NCBI GenBank assembly: GCA_051954235.1
Contig: JBQCHY010000065.1
Coordinates: forward strand, 1 to 64,000
Direction of reading: 5' to 3'
From: 62-47 sp051954235
Lineage (GTDB): Bacteria; Pseudomonadota; Alphaproteobacteria; Rhizobiales; Xanthobacteraceae
DNA length: 64,000 bases
Shown here: in pieces, positions 42,398 to 52,142 of the stretch
Position numbering within the stretch: the first letter of the stretch is position 1
Layout of the letters: the number at the start of each line of letters is the position of its first letter
Program-made: the position numbers and the translations under genes
Notes under the pieces: model-generated
The model's database searches: none
Told to the model about the DNA's origin: nothing
The model's input: only the letters and a program-made list of their open reading frames with translations

Positions 42398-44581
42398 ATG
42401 ATGCGGCAATACGATCTGGTTGAGCGGGTTCGTTCCTACAACCCGAATACCGACGAAGACCTGCTGAACCAAGCCTACGTCTACGCCATGAAGGCCCATG
42501 GCGAGCAGAAGCGTGCGTCCGGCGATCCGTACTTTTCGCATCCGCTCGAAGTTGCAGCGATCCTCACCAATCTGAAGCTCGATGACGCGACTATCGTTGC
42601 CGCGCTGCTGCACGACACCATCGAGGACACAGATGCGACGCGCGCTGAGATCGATAGTTTGTTCGGCTCCAAGATCGGCGCGCTGGTCGAGGGACTGACC
42701 AAGCTCAAACGCCTCGAACTGGTCTCGCGCGAAGCGAAGCAGGCGGAAAATCTGCGCAAGCTGTTGCTTGCGATCTCCGATGACGTTCGCGTGCTGCTGA
42801 TCAAGCTGGCGGATCGTCTGCACAACATGCGGACGATGGAATTCATGCCGCCGGCATCTCGCCAGCGCATTGCCGAAGAGACGCTCGATATCTATGCGCC
42901 GCTGGCCGGGCGCATGGGCATGCAGGAGATGCGCGAGGAACTGGAGGACCTGTCGTTCCAGACGCTCGACCCCGAAGCCTACGCGGTGGTGATGCAGCGG
43001 CTCAATGCGCTGGCCGATCGCAACCGCAACCTGATCGAGGAAATCGAAAGCGAACTCTCCGCCAAACTCGCGAGCAAAGGCATGACCGCGCGCGTGGTCG
43101 GACGCCGCAAGCGGCCGTTTTCGATCTGGACCAAGATGGAGCGCAAGTCGGTCGGCTTCGAACAACTGTCGGATATTTTCGGATTTCGTGTCGTGCTCGG
43201 CGATGTCGAAGCGTGTTATCGCGCGGTCGGCATCGTTCACACCACCTGGCCGGTGGTGCCGGGGCGCTTCAAGGACTACATCTCGACGCCTAAGCAGAAC
43301 GACTATCGCTCGATCCACACCACGGTGATCGGCCCCGGCAATCAGCGCGTCGAATTGCAGATTCGCACCGAGGATATGAACCAGATCGCCGAATACGGCA
43401 TTGCCGCACATGCGCTCTACAAGGATGGCATGGGAACGCCGACCGATCTGGTCAAGCGCGAGTCCAATGCGTTCGCGTGGTTGCGTCACACCATCAGCAT
43501 GCTGTCGGAAAGCGCCAACCCCGAGGAATTTCTCGAGCACACCAAGCTCGAACTATTCCACGATCAGGTGTTCTGCTTCACGCCGAAAGGCAAGCTGATC
43601 GCGTTGCCCCGCGAGGCCAATGTCATCGACTTCGCTTATGCGGTGCATACCGATGTCGGCAACAGCGCGGTAGGTTGCAAGATCAACGGCAAGTTCGCGC
43701 CGCTGTCGTCGGAACTACAGAATGGCGATGAAGTCGAGGTGCTGACGTCGAGTGTGCAGACGGCGCCGCCGTCGGCGTGGGAAACGCTTGCGGTCACCGG
43801 TAAGGCGCGGGCGGCGATCCGCCGCGCCACGCGCACGGCGGTGAAGGGACAATATGCGACGCTCGGCCGCCGTATCGTCGAGCGCCTGTTCATGCGTGCG
43901 AAGATCGAATACGCCGACGACAAGCTGAAGGGCGCGCTGCCGCGGCTGGCGCGCGCCTCGATCGAAGACGTGATGGCGTCGGTTGGACGCGGCGAGATGA
44001 AGGCGTCCGATGTCGCGCGCGCGATGTATCCGGACTACAAGGAGGAGCGCGTCAATCGTTTCGGCGAGAAGAAGAGCCTCGCGGTCAAGCTGAAACTCCG
44101 TTCGCCGAAGGAGCCTGTCCGCGCGCCGGCCGCGATTCCGATCCGCGGGTTGAGGTCCGATCTGCCGATCAAGTTCGCGCCCAATGGCGGCGCGGTCCCG
44201 GGCGATCGCATCGTCGGCATCGTGTCGCCGGGAGAGGGGATCACTATCTATCCGATCCAGTCTCCGGCGCTGAAAGATTTCGAGGAAGAGCCGGAGCGTT
44301 GGCTCGACGTGCGTTGGGACGTCGATGAATCGACGCCGCAACGTTTTCCCGCGCGTCTGTTCGTCGAAAATGTCAACGAGCCGGGCAGTCTGGCGCAGAT
44401 CGCGACCGTGATCGCCGAACACGACGGCAACATCGACAACATCGGCATGTTTCGCCGCTCACCGGATTTCACGGAGCTGACCATCGATCTTGAGGTCTAT
44501 GATCTGAAACACCTCAGCGCTATCATCGCGCAGTTGCGCGCGAAGTCGGTCGTCTCCAAGGTCGAGCGCGTCAACGGTTAA
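42398..44581 (+). CDS. rsh: (p)ppGpp synthetase/hydrolase (RelA/SpoT family)
   Basis: The single long Rsh of alphaproteobacteria, which makes and degrades the alarmone ppGpp. The product of 727 residues (from 42398) has an HD hydrolase domain (HDTIED, His72-Asp73), a synthetase domain (KRPFSIWTKMERKS near 245), TGS (about 385-450), and a C-terminal ACT (about 650-727). ATG 42398 (MMRQYDLVERVRSYNP) is the usual start; an in-frame GTG at 42281 would add 39 residues, so the true start is open. pdxJ follows 29 bases later. Confidence 0.95.
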   Translation: MMRQYDLVERVRSYNPNTDEDLLNQAYVYAMKAHGEQKRASGDPYFSHPLEVAAILTNLKLDDATIVAALLHDTIEDTDATRAEIDSLFGSKIGALVEGLTKLKRLELVSREAKQAENLRKLLLAISDDVRVLLIKLADRLHNMRTMEFMPPASRQRIAEETLDIYAPLAGRMGMQEMREELEDLSFQTLDPEAYAVVMQRLNALADRNRNLIEEIESELSAKLASKGMTARVVGRRKRPFSIWTKMERKSVGFEQLSDIFGFRVVLGDVEACYRAVGIVHTTWPVVPGRFKDYISTPKQNDYRSIHTTVIGPGNQRVELQIRTEDMNQIAEYGIAAHALYKDGMGTPTDLVKRESNAFAWLRHTISMLSESANPEEFLEHTKLELFHDQVFCFTPKGKLIALPREANVIDFAYAVHTDVGNSAVGCKINGKFAPLSSELQNGDEVEVLTSSVQTAPPSAWETLAVTGKARAAIRRATRTAVKGQYATLGRRIVERLFMRAKIEYADDKLKGALPRLARASIEDVMASVGRGEMKASDVARAMYPDYKEERVNRFGEKKSLAVKLKLRSPKEPVRAPAAIPIRGLRSDLPIKFAPNGGAVPGDRIVGIVSPGEGITIYPIQSPALKDFEEEPERWLDVRWDVDESTPQRFPARLFVENVNEPGSLAQIATVIAEHDGNIDNIGMFRRSPDFTELTIDLEVYDLKHLSAIIAQLRAKSVVSKVERVNG

Positions 44582-44610
44582 CTCTCATTCGGTCTTCCCG
44601 CGAGTTTGTC

Positions 44611-45378
44611 ATGTCTCAGTTCGCCGCCCTTCGCCTCGGGGTCAACGTCGATCATGTCGCCACGCTGCGCAACGCGCGCGGTGGCGAGCGGCCGGATCCG
44701 GTACGCGCCGCGCTGGCTGCGATCGAGGCCGGCGCCGATGGCATCACGGCGCATCTGCGGGAGGATCGCCGCCATATCCGCGACAGCGACATGGCGCGAT
44801 TGAAGGCGGAGATCTCCAAGCCGCTCAATTTTGAAATGGCCGCGACCGACGAGATGCAGCGGATCGCGCTGACCACCATGCCGCATGCCGTTTGTCTGGT
44901 GCCGGAGCGGCGCATGGAATTGACCACTGAAGGTGGGCTCGATGTCGTCGGGCAACGCGATGCCCTTGCGCCTTACATCGCGCGCTTCAACGATGCCGGC
45001 ATTCGCACGTCGTTGTTCATCGCTGCCGATCCGGCGCAGATCGAAATGGCCGCAAAGTTGAAGGCGCCGGTGATCGAACTCCATACAGGCGCGTGGTGTG
45101 ACGCAGTGACGGATGGCGATCGTGCCAAGGCCGATCGTGAATGGCTGCGCATCGTTTCCGGCGCGAAACTCGCGGGCGAGGTGGGGCTTGAAGTTCATGC
45201 CGGCCACGGGCTGGACTACGCCACCGCCGAGACCATCGCCGCGCTGCCGCAGATCAAGGAATTGAACATCGGTTACTTCATGATGGGGGAGGCGTTGTTT
45301 GTCGGCTTGCCTGAAACAGTCCGGCAGATGCGCGCCGCGATGCAGCGCGGCCGGGCGCGCGTCGGGACCTCCGCATGA
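44611..45378 (+). CDS. pdxJ: Pyridoxine 5'-phosphate synthase
   Basis: A 255-residue TIM-barrel enzyme that makes pyridoxine 5'-phosphate from deoxyxylulose 5-phosphate and 3-amino-2-oxopropyl phosphate. LGVNVDHVATLRNARGG, FEMAATDEMQRIAL and GLEVHAGHGLDYATAE are signature regions. The gene overlaps acpS by four bases (ATGA), a conserved pdxJ-acpS arrangement. Confidence 0.97.
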   Translation: MSQFAALRLGVNVDHVATLRNARGGERPDPVRAALAAIEAGADGITAHLREDRRHIRDSDMARLKAEISKPLNFEMAATDEMQRIALTTMPHAVCLVPERRMELTTEGGLDVVGQRDALAPYIARFNDAGIRTSLFIAADPAQIEMAAKLKAPVIELHTGAWCDAVTDGDRAKADREWLRIVSGAKLAGEVGLEVHAGHGLDYATAETIAALPQIKELNIGYFMMGEALFVGLPETVRQMRAAMQRGRARVGTSA

Positions 45379-45791
45379 TCATCGGCATCGGTTCGGACCT
45401 GATCGATATCCGCCGGATCGCCAAGGTGATCGAGCGCCATGGTGAGCGCTTTCTCGACCGCATCTTCACCGAGGCCGAGCGCGCCAAGGCCGAGCGCCGC
45501 GCCAAAAGCGAGAAGATGGTGGTCGCAACTTACGCGAAGCGCTTCGCCGCCAAGGAAGCGTGTTCGAAGGCGCTCGGCACCGGAATCCGGCGTGGTGTCT
45601 GGTGGCGCGACATGGGGGTGGTCAACCTGCCGGGCGGCCGCCCCACCATGGAACTGACCGGCGGGGCGCGGGAGCGGCTTGCCGTCCTGACCCCGGACGG
45701 GCATGAGGCGCGGATCGACCTCAGTATCACCGACGATTGGCCGCTGGCTCAGGCCTTCATCGTGATCTCGGCGGTCCGGCGTAGCGAGTGA
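45375..45791 (+). CDS. acpS: Holo-acyl-carrier-protein synthase
   Basis: A 138-residue enzyme that transfers phosphopantetheine from CoA to apo-ACP. IIGIGSDLIDIRRIAKVIER and RFAAKEACSKALGTGI (metal-binding Asp8 and Glu) are diagnostic. Start overlaps pdxJ stop. lepB follows after 274 bases. Confidence 0.96.
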   Translation: MIIGIGSDLIDIRRIAKVIERHGERFLDRIFTEAERAKAERRAKSEKMVVATYAKRFAAKEACSKALGTGIRRGVWWRDMGVVNLPGGRPTMELTGGARERLAVLTPDGHEARIDLSITDDWPLAQAFIVISAVRRSE

Positions 45792-46065
45792 TGCAGTCGG
45801 CCCGAATCCATTAACAGAATAAAAAATCAATATATATCAATCGATTACCAAGTTTTGAGGGGGCGGTTGATTGCGCGTCCGTCAACAACGGTCTAAAACC
45901 CGCCCGGGGTGCTTCGTGGCGGAATTGATCCTGCGGGATGATCACCATGGGCGGTGATGCAGGACGGTTCAAGCGTTCAAAATCGAGCTGGGTTCAGGCG
46001 GCGCGAACGGGCCTCGCCAGACGAATGCTCATCGTCGTGCGTGTGACGAGGGAATCAAGAAAGCG

Positions 46066-46824
46066 ATGAGCGTGACTTCAAGCACCAAGAAGGAAAGCGG
46101 TTTTGGCGAGACGGTTCGGGTTATCGTTCATGCGCTGATCATCGCGCTGGTAATCCGCACTTTCCTGTTTCAGCCCTTCAATATTCCGTCGGGCTCGATG
46201 AAGGCGACCCTGCTGGTCGGCGATTACCTGTTCGTCTCCAAGTATTCCTACGGCTACAGCCACTATTCGATCCCATTCTCGCCGCCGTTGTTCTCAGGCC
46301 GTATTTTCGGCTCGGAGCCTTCGCGCGGCGATATCGTGGTGTTCCGGCTGCCGAAGGACGACTCGATCGACTACATCAAGCGCGTGATCGGCTTGCCCGG
46401 CGATCGCATCCAGATGCGGGAAGGGTTGCTCTACATCAACGACGTCCCGGTCAAGCGCGAACGATTGCCCGATTTCGTCGGTGAGGATCCCTGCGGCTCC
46501 GGCGCGACCGCGCGCGTGAAGCAGTGGCAGGAGACGATGCCGAACGGCGTCACCTACAAGACGCTCGATTGCGTCGATAACGGTTTCTACGACAATACCA
46601 ACGTCTATACCGTGCCGGCCGGCCACTTCTTCATGATGGGCGACAACCGTGACAACTCCACCGACAGCCGCGTGCTTTCGGCGGTCGGCTACGTGCCGCT
46701 GGAGAATATCGTCGGCCGCGCGCAGATGATTTTCTTCTCGATCGCCGAAGGCGAGCACGCCTGGCAAATCTGGCGATGGCCCACCGCGATCCGGTGGAAT
46801 CGCCTGTTCACTATCGTGCGATGA
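46066..46824 (+). CDS. lepB: Signal peptidase I
   Basis: A 252-residue membrane protease that removes signal peptides. One N-terminal TM (about 18-36) precedes catalytic Ser44 (IPSGSMKATL) and general base Lys105 (YIKRVIGLPGDRI); MGDNRDNSTDSR near 190 is a further family box. It overlaps rnc by four bases (ATGA). The 274-bp region upstream, AT-rich near 45810-45850, probably holds the promoter of the lepB-rnc-era group. Confidence 0.97.
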   Translation: MSVTSSTKKESGFGETVRVIVHALIIALVIRTFLFQPFNIPSGSMKATLLVGDYLFVSKYSYGYSHYSIPFSPPLFSGRIFGSEPSRGDIVVFRLPKDDSIDYIKRVIGLPGDRIQMREGLLYINDVPVKRERLPDFVGEDPCGSGATARVKQWQETMPNGVTYKTLDCVDNGFYDNTNVYTVPAGHFFMMGDNRDNSTDSRVLSAVGYVPLENIVGRAQMIFFSIAEGEHAWQIWRWPTAIRWNRLFTIVR

Positions 46825-47642
46825 TTGGCGAAACGACGGACATCAAGGTGGTTTCCCAGGCTGACGAGGCAACCCCTGCGCCTCCGGCCAATGCCGCGCC
46901 CGTGCGCGTCAAGAAACCGCGCGGGAAGGCGGCCGCAAAAGCCGCCATGGCCGCGATCGAAGAGCGCATCGGTTATTCGTTCAAGGATCCGACGCTGCTC
47001 GCCACCGCCTTCACGCACGTCTCGGCGCTGAAGGCCGCGCGCAACCGCACCGACAGTTATCAGCGGCTGGAATTTCTCGGCGATCATGTGCTCGGGCTGA
47101 TCGTCTCGGACATGCTCTATCGCGCTTTTCCCAAGGCGGATGAGGGTGAACTCTCGAAGCGGTTGGCGGACCTTGTGCGCAAGGAAACATGCGTCGATGT
47201 TGCTCGGTCGCTCGGCTTTCAGGATGCGATCAAGCTCGGTTCGGTCGGTGCGGGCGCCGGTGCGCGGTTGCGCAAATCGGTGCTCGGTGACATCTGCGAG
47301 GCGGTGATCGGCGCGATCTTCCTCGATGGCGGTTATGCCACGGCGGCGAAGTTCGTCGAAACAAACTGGCTGGAGCGGATGCGCAAGCCGCAGCGTCCGT
47401 TGCGCGATCCGAAGACAGTGTTGCAGGAGTGGGCGCAGGGCAAGGGTTTGCCGGTGCCGGTTTATCGTGAAATCGAACGCACGGGTCCGCATCACGATCC
47501 GCAATTCCGTGTTGCGGTGGATTTGCCGGGGCTGACGTCAGCGGAAGGCACTGGCGGCAGCAAGCGCGCCGCGGAAAAGGCAGCCGCTTCCGCCATGCTG
47601 GCGAGCGAAGGCGTCAAGGGAAGCAGTCATGGCGCCGGATAG
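46821..47642 (+). CDS. rnc: Ribonuclease III
   Basis: A 273-residue double-stranded-RNA endonuclease. The catalytic signature YQRLEFLGDHVLGL and the downstream Asp/Glu of DICEAVIGAIFLDGGY lie in the nuclease domain. The C-terminal dsRBD (about 200-265) has DPKTVLQEWAQGKGLPVPVY and GGSKRAAEKAAASAML. A ~45-residue Ala/Lys-rich extension precedes the catalytic domain. ATG 46821 overlaps lepB; era overlaps its 3' end by 14 bases. Confidence 0.96.
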   Translation: MIGETTDIKVVSQADEATPAPPANAAPVRVKKPRGKAAAKAAMAAIEERIGYSFKDPTLLATAFTHVSALKAARNRTDSYQRLEFLGDHVLGLIVSDMLYRAFPKADEGELSKRLADLVRKETCVDVARSLGFQDAIKLGSVGAGAGARLRKSVLGDICEAVIGAIFLDGGYATAAKFVETNWLERMRKPQRPLRDPKTVLQEWAQGKGLPVPVYREIERTGPHHDPQFRVAVDLPGLTSAEGTGGSKRAAEKAAASAMLASEGVKGSSHGAG

Positions 47643-48564
47643 CGCATCGCAGGATACAGCGCCGCAATCACCGACACGTTGCGGCTTCGTCGCGCTGATC
47701 GGCGCGCCCAATGTCGGCAAGTCCACGCTGGTCAATGCGCTGGTCGGCTCCAAGGTCACCATCGTCTCACGCAAGGTGCAGACCACGCGCGCGCTGATTC
47801 GTGGCATCGTCGTCGAGGATAACGCGCAGATCATTCTGGTCGATACGCCCGGCATTTTTTCGCCGAAGCGGCGGCTCGACCGCGCCATGGTGTCGACGGC
47901 ATGGAGCGGGGCGCATGACGCCGATCTCGTTTGCGTGTTGCTCGATGCGCGCGCCGGGATCGACGAGGAAGCGGATGCGATCCTCACCAAACTGGAGACG
48001 GTCGCTCACCCAAAGATTCTGGTAATCAACAAGATCGATCTGGTGCCGCGCGAAAAGCTGCTGGCGCTGGCCAAAGCTGCCAACGAACGTCTCACATTTA
48101 CGGATACCTTCATGGTGGCGGCGCTGTCCGGCGACGGCGTCGACGATTTACGCCGCGCGCTTGCGGCCAAAGTGCCGGAGGGGCCGTTTCATTATCCCGA
48201 AGACCAGATGTCGGATGCGCCGCTGCGCTATCTCGCGGCGGAAATTACGCGTGAAAAGATCTACCGGCATCTGCATCAGGAGTTGCCGTATCAGTCCACG
48301 GTGGAAACCGACACCTGGACCGAACGCAAGGATGGTTCGATCAAGATCGAGCAGACGATTTTTGTCGAGCGCGATAGCCAGCGCAAGATCGTGCTGGGGA
48401 GGGGCGGCGCCACCATCAAGTCGATCGGCGAACAATCGCGCAAGGAGATCGCCGAAATCGTCGGCCAGCCGGTGCACCTGTTCCTGTTCGTGAAGGTGCG
48501 CGACGGTTGGGGTGACGATCCCGAGCGCTATCGTGAAATGGGCCTGGATTTTCCCAAAGAATGA
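47629..48564 (+). CDS. era: GTPase Era
   Basis: A 311-residue GTPase that binds 16S rRNA and helps 30S maturation. G1 GAPNVGKST, switch motif TRALIRGI, G3 DTPGIF and G4 NKID are present, followed by a KH domain (about 220-300) with VLGRGGATIKSIGEQSRKEI. It overlaps rnc by 14 bases and the next gene by four, so lepB-rnc-era and the membrane protein gene form one operon. Confidence 0.97.
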   Translation: MAPDSASQDTAPQSPTRCGFVALIGAPNVGKSTLVNALVGSKVTIVSRKVQTTRALIRGIVVEDNAQIILVDTPGIFSPKRRLDRAMVSTAWSGAHDADLVCVLLDARAGIDEEADAILTKLETVAHPKILVINKIDLVPREKLLALAKAANERLTFTDTFMVAALSGDGVDDLRRALAAKVPEGPFHYPEDQMSDAPLRYLAAEITREKIYRHLHQELPYQSTVETDTWTERKDGSIKIEQTIFVERDSQRKIVLGRGGATIKSIGEQSRKEIAEIVGQPVHLFLFVKVRDGWGDDPERYREMGLDFPKE

Positions 48565-48959
48565 CGCCGGCGAACCAGCCAGTCCCGCAAAACATCTGGC
48601 GCTTCGAGGTGCTGCTCTATGCCTCGTTGCTGCTCGACACGCTGACCTCGCTGTTCCGGACCATGCCGGACGACATGAGCGAGTCCGCCGCATCGGTTGC
48701 TTATTTCGCCAACGCCGTGCTGATCCTGCTGTTTGTCTTTCTGGTGGGGCTGGCCGCGCGGCATCGGAAAAACTGGGCGCGCATCGTCCTGCTGGTCGCG
48801 TTGGGCTTGTCCGTTCTGTCGCTGGCGGGCGAACTGTCGTTCAACGGGTTGCAACTCGAGTCACTGCTCGAACTGATCTCGACAGGCATGACGGCCGCGG
48901 GGCTGTATTACTCATTCACCGGCGATGCGCGGGGCTGGTTCGACAGACCGGGCGGATGA
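48561..48959 (+). CDS. Small four-helix membrane protein between era and recO
   Basis: A 132-residue protein with about four hydrophobic segments (near 14-32, 44-64, 72-92 and 100-118) and an N-terminal MTPANQPVPQNIWRFEVLLY. No family is recognised with confidence. Its start overlaps the era stop (ATGA) and it precedes recO by 50 bases, so it may be translationally coupled to era. Confidence 0.8.
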   Translation: MTPANQPVPQNIWRFEVLLYASLLLDTLTSLFRTMPDDMSESAASVAYFANAVLILLFVFLVGLAARHRKNWARIVLLVALGLSVLSLAGELSFNGLQLESLLELISTGMTAAGLYYSFTGDARGWFDRPGG

Positions 48960-49009
48960 GTGGCGATGCCACCTGCGCATGACGATGGAATGCGATAGTA
49001 TCGCGCATC

Positions 49010-49777
49010 ATGGAATGGACCGACCAGGGCATCGTATTGGGCGTGCGGCGGCACGGCGAATCCAGTGCTATCGCTGAACTGCTGACGCGCGAACATGGCC
49101 GACATCTCGGCCTCGTGCGCGGCGGGGCGGGCTCGCGAATGCGGCCGGTGCTGCAACCCGGCAATACGGTTCATGCGATCTGGCGTGCGCGCCTCGACGA
49201 ACACCTCGGCACCTATCAGATCGAGGTGACACGGACACGCGCCGCGACCTTGCTGGCGGATTCCCACGCGGTTTACGGCGTCACGCATCTGGCCTCGCTG
49301 GCCCGCTTGCTGCCGGAACGCGCGCCGCACGAAGAGATTTACGAAATGCTCGAACTGACGCTGGACGATTTCACCGATGCCGGTGAAGCGGCCGTTCATC
49401 TCGTCAGATTCGAGTTGGCGATGCTGGCCGAACTCGGCTTCGGCCTGGACCTATCGAGTTGCGCCGCGACGGGGGCGACCACCGATCTGATCTATGTGTC
49501 GCCGAAGTCCGGCGGCGCGGTGTCGCGGCAGGCGGGGGAGCCTTGGCGCGGCCGGCTGTTGCGGTTGCCGCCGTTTCTGCGCGACGCGGAGGGCGAGAGC
49601 AACGGCTGGTCCGATCAGGACCTCCAGGACGGTTTCGAACTGACGGGGCGCTTCCTGCTTCGCCATGTGCTGGAGCCGCGAGGGCTCAGCCATTCCGATG
49701 CCCGCGCCGGCTTCATCGCCGCCGTCGTCCGGCAGCGGGGACGGGCCTTGCCTTCCGATTCCGCCGCGGAATCGTAG
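49010..49777 (+). CDS. recO: DNA repair protein RecO
   Basis: A 255-residue protein that loads RecA with RecR on SSB-covered DNA. The OB domain MEWTDQGIVLGVRRHGESS, then GSRMRPVLQPGN and a helical C-terminus, are typical of alphaproteobacterial RecO. The ATG at 49010 is clear. It follows the era group. Confidence 0.95.
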   Translation: MEWTDQGIVLGVRRHGESSAIAELLTREHGRHLGLVRGGAGSRMRPVLQPGNTVHAIWRARLDEHLGTYQIEVTRTRAATLLADSHAVYGVTHLASLARLLPERAPHEEIYEMLELTLDDFTDAGEAAVHLVRFELAMLAELGFGLDLSSCAATGATTDLIYVSPKSGGAVSRQAGEPWRGRLLRLPPFLRDAEGESNGWSDQDLQDGFELTGRFLLRHVLEPRGLSHSDARAGFIAAVVRQRGRALPSDSAAES

Positions 49778-49856
49778 GTTTCGGCCGGTTCCAGACCGAA
49801 TCGCGGGGGGCGAATCACGCCTTGTCGTGCGCCCCGTCAGGCGCTAACCCCTCCCC

Positions 49857-52112
49857 ATGGGAAAACGATTGATTCCACCGGAACCCGCCGACATCGAGGA
49901 GGTCGCGCTACGCACCGCCCTTGAGGAGCGATATCTCGCCTACGCGCTGTCGACCATCATGCACCGGGCGCTGCCCGATGCCCGCGATGGCCTGAAGCCG
50001 GTTCACCGCCGCATCCTCTACGGCATGCGGCTGTTGCGGCTCGATCCCGGTACGCCGTTCAAGAAGTCCGCCAAGATCGTCGGCGACGTGATGGGTTCGT
50101 TCCATCCGCACGGCGACCAGGCGATTTACGACGCCATGGTGCGCCTCGCGCAGGATTTCTCCTCGCGCTACCCGCTGGTGGACGGGCCGGGCAACTTCGG
50201 CAACATCGACGGCGATAACCCGGCCGCTTATCGCTACACCGAAGCGCGCATGACCGACGTTGCGCGGCTGCTGCTGGAAGGCATCGACGAGGACGGCGTC
50301 GAGTTTCGCGCCAACTATGACGGGCAGTCGAAAGAGCCGGTGGTTCTGCCCGGCGGCTTCCCGAACCTGCTCGCCAACGGCGCGCAAGGAATTGCCGTCG
50401 GTATGGCCACGGCGATTCCGCCGCACAATGCGGCCGAACTCTGCGACGCCGCGCTGCATCTGATCGACAAGCCCGACGCCAAGTCGCGCGCGCTGTTGAA
50501 GTGGGTGAAGGGTCCGGATTTCCCGACCGGCGGCATCGTTGTCGATTCCAAGGAAAGCATCGCGGAAGCCTACACCACCGGGCGCGGCGCGTTCCGCACC
50601 CGCGCCAAGTGGCATCAGGAAGAAGGCGCGCGCGGCACCTGGGTTGTCGTCGTCACCGAGATTCCGTGGCTGGTGCAGAAGTCGCGGCTGATCGAGAAGA
50701 TCGCCGAACTGCTCAACGCCAAGAAGCTGCCGCTGGTCGATGACATCCGCGATGAGTCGGCGGAAGACATCCGCATCGTCATCGAGCCGAAGTCGCGCAA
50801 CGTCGATCCCGAACTGCTGATGGAATCGCTGTTCAAGCTCACCGAGCTTGAAAGTCGGATTTCATTGAACCTCAACGTGCTGGTGAAGGGCCGCATTCCG
50901 AAGGTGGTCGGCCTCGCCGAAGCCTTGCGCGAATGGCTGGATCATCTGCGCGACGTGCTGCTGCGCCGCTCCAACTACCGCAAGGCACAGATCGAGCATC
51001 GGCTCGAAGTGCTGGGCGGTTATCTGATCGCCTATCTGAACATCGACAAGGTCATCAAGATCATCCGGACCGAGGACGAGCCGAAGCCGGCCTTGATGAA
51101 GGCGTTCAAGCTCACCGAGATTCAGGCGGACGCCATCCTCAACATGCGGCTGCGCTCTTTGCGCAAGCTCGAGGAAATGGAGATCCGCACCGAGGACAAG
51201 AACCTTCGGGCCGAACTCAAGGGCATCAATGCCGTGCTCGGATCGGAAGCCGAGCAATGGAAGAAGGTCGCTGAGCAGGTGCGCAAGGTGCGCGATACGT
51301 TCGGGCCGAAGACGCCGCTCGGTAAGCGCCGCACTATTTTCGCCGACGCGCCGGAACACGACCTCGCGGCGATCGAAGAGGCCTTCGTCGAGCGCGAGCC
51401 GGTTACTGTTGTCGTTTCCGACAAGGGCTGGGTGCGCACGCTCAAGGGGCATGTCGAGGATCTGTCAAATCTGTCGTTCAAGACCGACGACAAACTCGGG
51501 TTCTCCTTCTTTGCCGAAACCACCTCGAAGATCTTGCTGCTGGCCACCAACGGGCGGTTCTATTCGCTCGACGTTGCCAAGCTGCCGGGCGGGCGCGGCC
51601 ATGGTGAGCCGATCCGCATGTTCATTGACATGGAGCAGGACGCGGCGATCGTCACGGTGTTCGTCAACACGGGCGGCCGCAAATTCCTGATTGCGAGCCA
51701 CGAGGGGCAGGGCTTCGTCGTCAACGAGGACGATTGCGTCGGCACCACGCGCAAGGGCAAGCAGGTGCTCAACGTCGAGATGCCGAACGAGGCGCGGACG
51801 CTGACGACGGTGGCCGGCGACACCGTCGCCGTGATCGGTGAGAACCGCAAGCTCTTGATCTTCCCGCTCGATCAGGTGCCCGAGATGGCGCGCGGCCGCG
51901 GCGTGCGTTTGCAGAAGTACAAGGACGGCGGATTGTCGGACGTCGCGGTGTTCACGGCCAAGGAAGGCCTCAAGTGGCGGGATTCCGCCGGCCGCGAATT
52001 CAGCGCGACCATGAAGGAATTGTCCGAGTGGCGTGGTACGCGCGCCGACGCTGGCCGCCTGCCGCCGAAGGGTTTCCCGAAGTCCAACAAGTTCGGCTGG
52101 GGTATCGAGTAG
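49857..52112 (+). CDS. parC: DNA topoisomerase IV subunit A
   Basis: A 751-residue type IIA topoisomerase subunit that unlinks daughter chromosomes. The active-site tyrosine is Tyr127 (PAAYRYTEARMT), with RALPDARDGLKPVHRRILYG upstream (about 37-56). The quinolone-resistance region near SFHPHGDQAIYDAM is intact. The C-terminal beta-pinwheel (about 500-740) lacks the GyrA box and shows repeated strands, which favours ParC over GyrA. A hairpin follows at 52112-52135. Confidence 0.95.
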   Translation: MGKRLIPPEPADIEEVALRTALEERYLAYALSTIMHRALPDARDGLKPVHRRILYGMRLLRLDPGTPFKKSAKIVGDVMGSFHPHGDQAIYDAMVRLAQDFSSRYPLVDGPGNFGNIDGDNPAAYRYTEARMTDVARLLLEGIDEDGVEFRANYDGQSKEPVVLPGGFPNLLANGAQGIAVGMATAIPPHNAAELCDAALHLIDKPDAKSRALLKWVKGPDFPTGGIVVDSKESIAEAYTTGRGAFRTRAKWHQEEGARGTWVVVVTEIPWLVQKSRLIEKIAELLNAKKLPLVDDIRDESAEDIRIVIEPKSRNVDPELLMESLFKLTELESRISLNLNVLVKGRIPKVVGLAEALREWLDHLRDVLLRRSNYRKAQIEHRLEVLGGYLIAYLNIDKVIKIIRTEDEPKPALMKAFKLTEIQADAILNMRLRSLRKLEEMEIRTEDKNLRAELKGINAVLGSEAEQWKKVAEQVRKVRDTFGPKTPLGKRRTIFADAPEHDLAAIEEAFVEREPVTVVVSDKGWVRTLKGHVEDLSNLSFKTDDKLGFSFFAETTSKILLLATNGRFYSLDVAKLPGGRGHGEPIRMFIDMEQDAAIVTVFVNTGGRKFLIASHEGQGFVVNEDDCVGTTRKGKQVLNVEMPNEARTLTTVAGDTVAVIGENRKLLIFPLDQVPEMARGRGVRLQKYKDGGLSDVAVFTAKEGLKWRDSAGREFSATMKELSEWRGTRADAGRLPPKGFPKSNKFGWGIE

Positions 52113-52135
52113 GCTGCGCCCGACAGGACGCAGCC
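52112..52135. terminator. Hairpin between parC and the efflux gene
   Basis: GGCTGCG / CGCAGCC flank a ten-base loop. It begins at the last base of parC and lies seven bases before the end of the convergent MFS gene. No T-run follows, so its effect is uncertain. Confidence 0.4.
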
Positions 52136-52142
52136 TCTCGGA

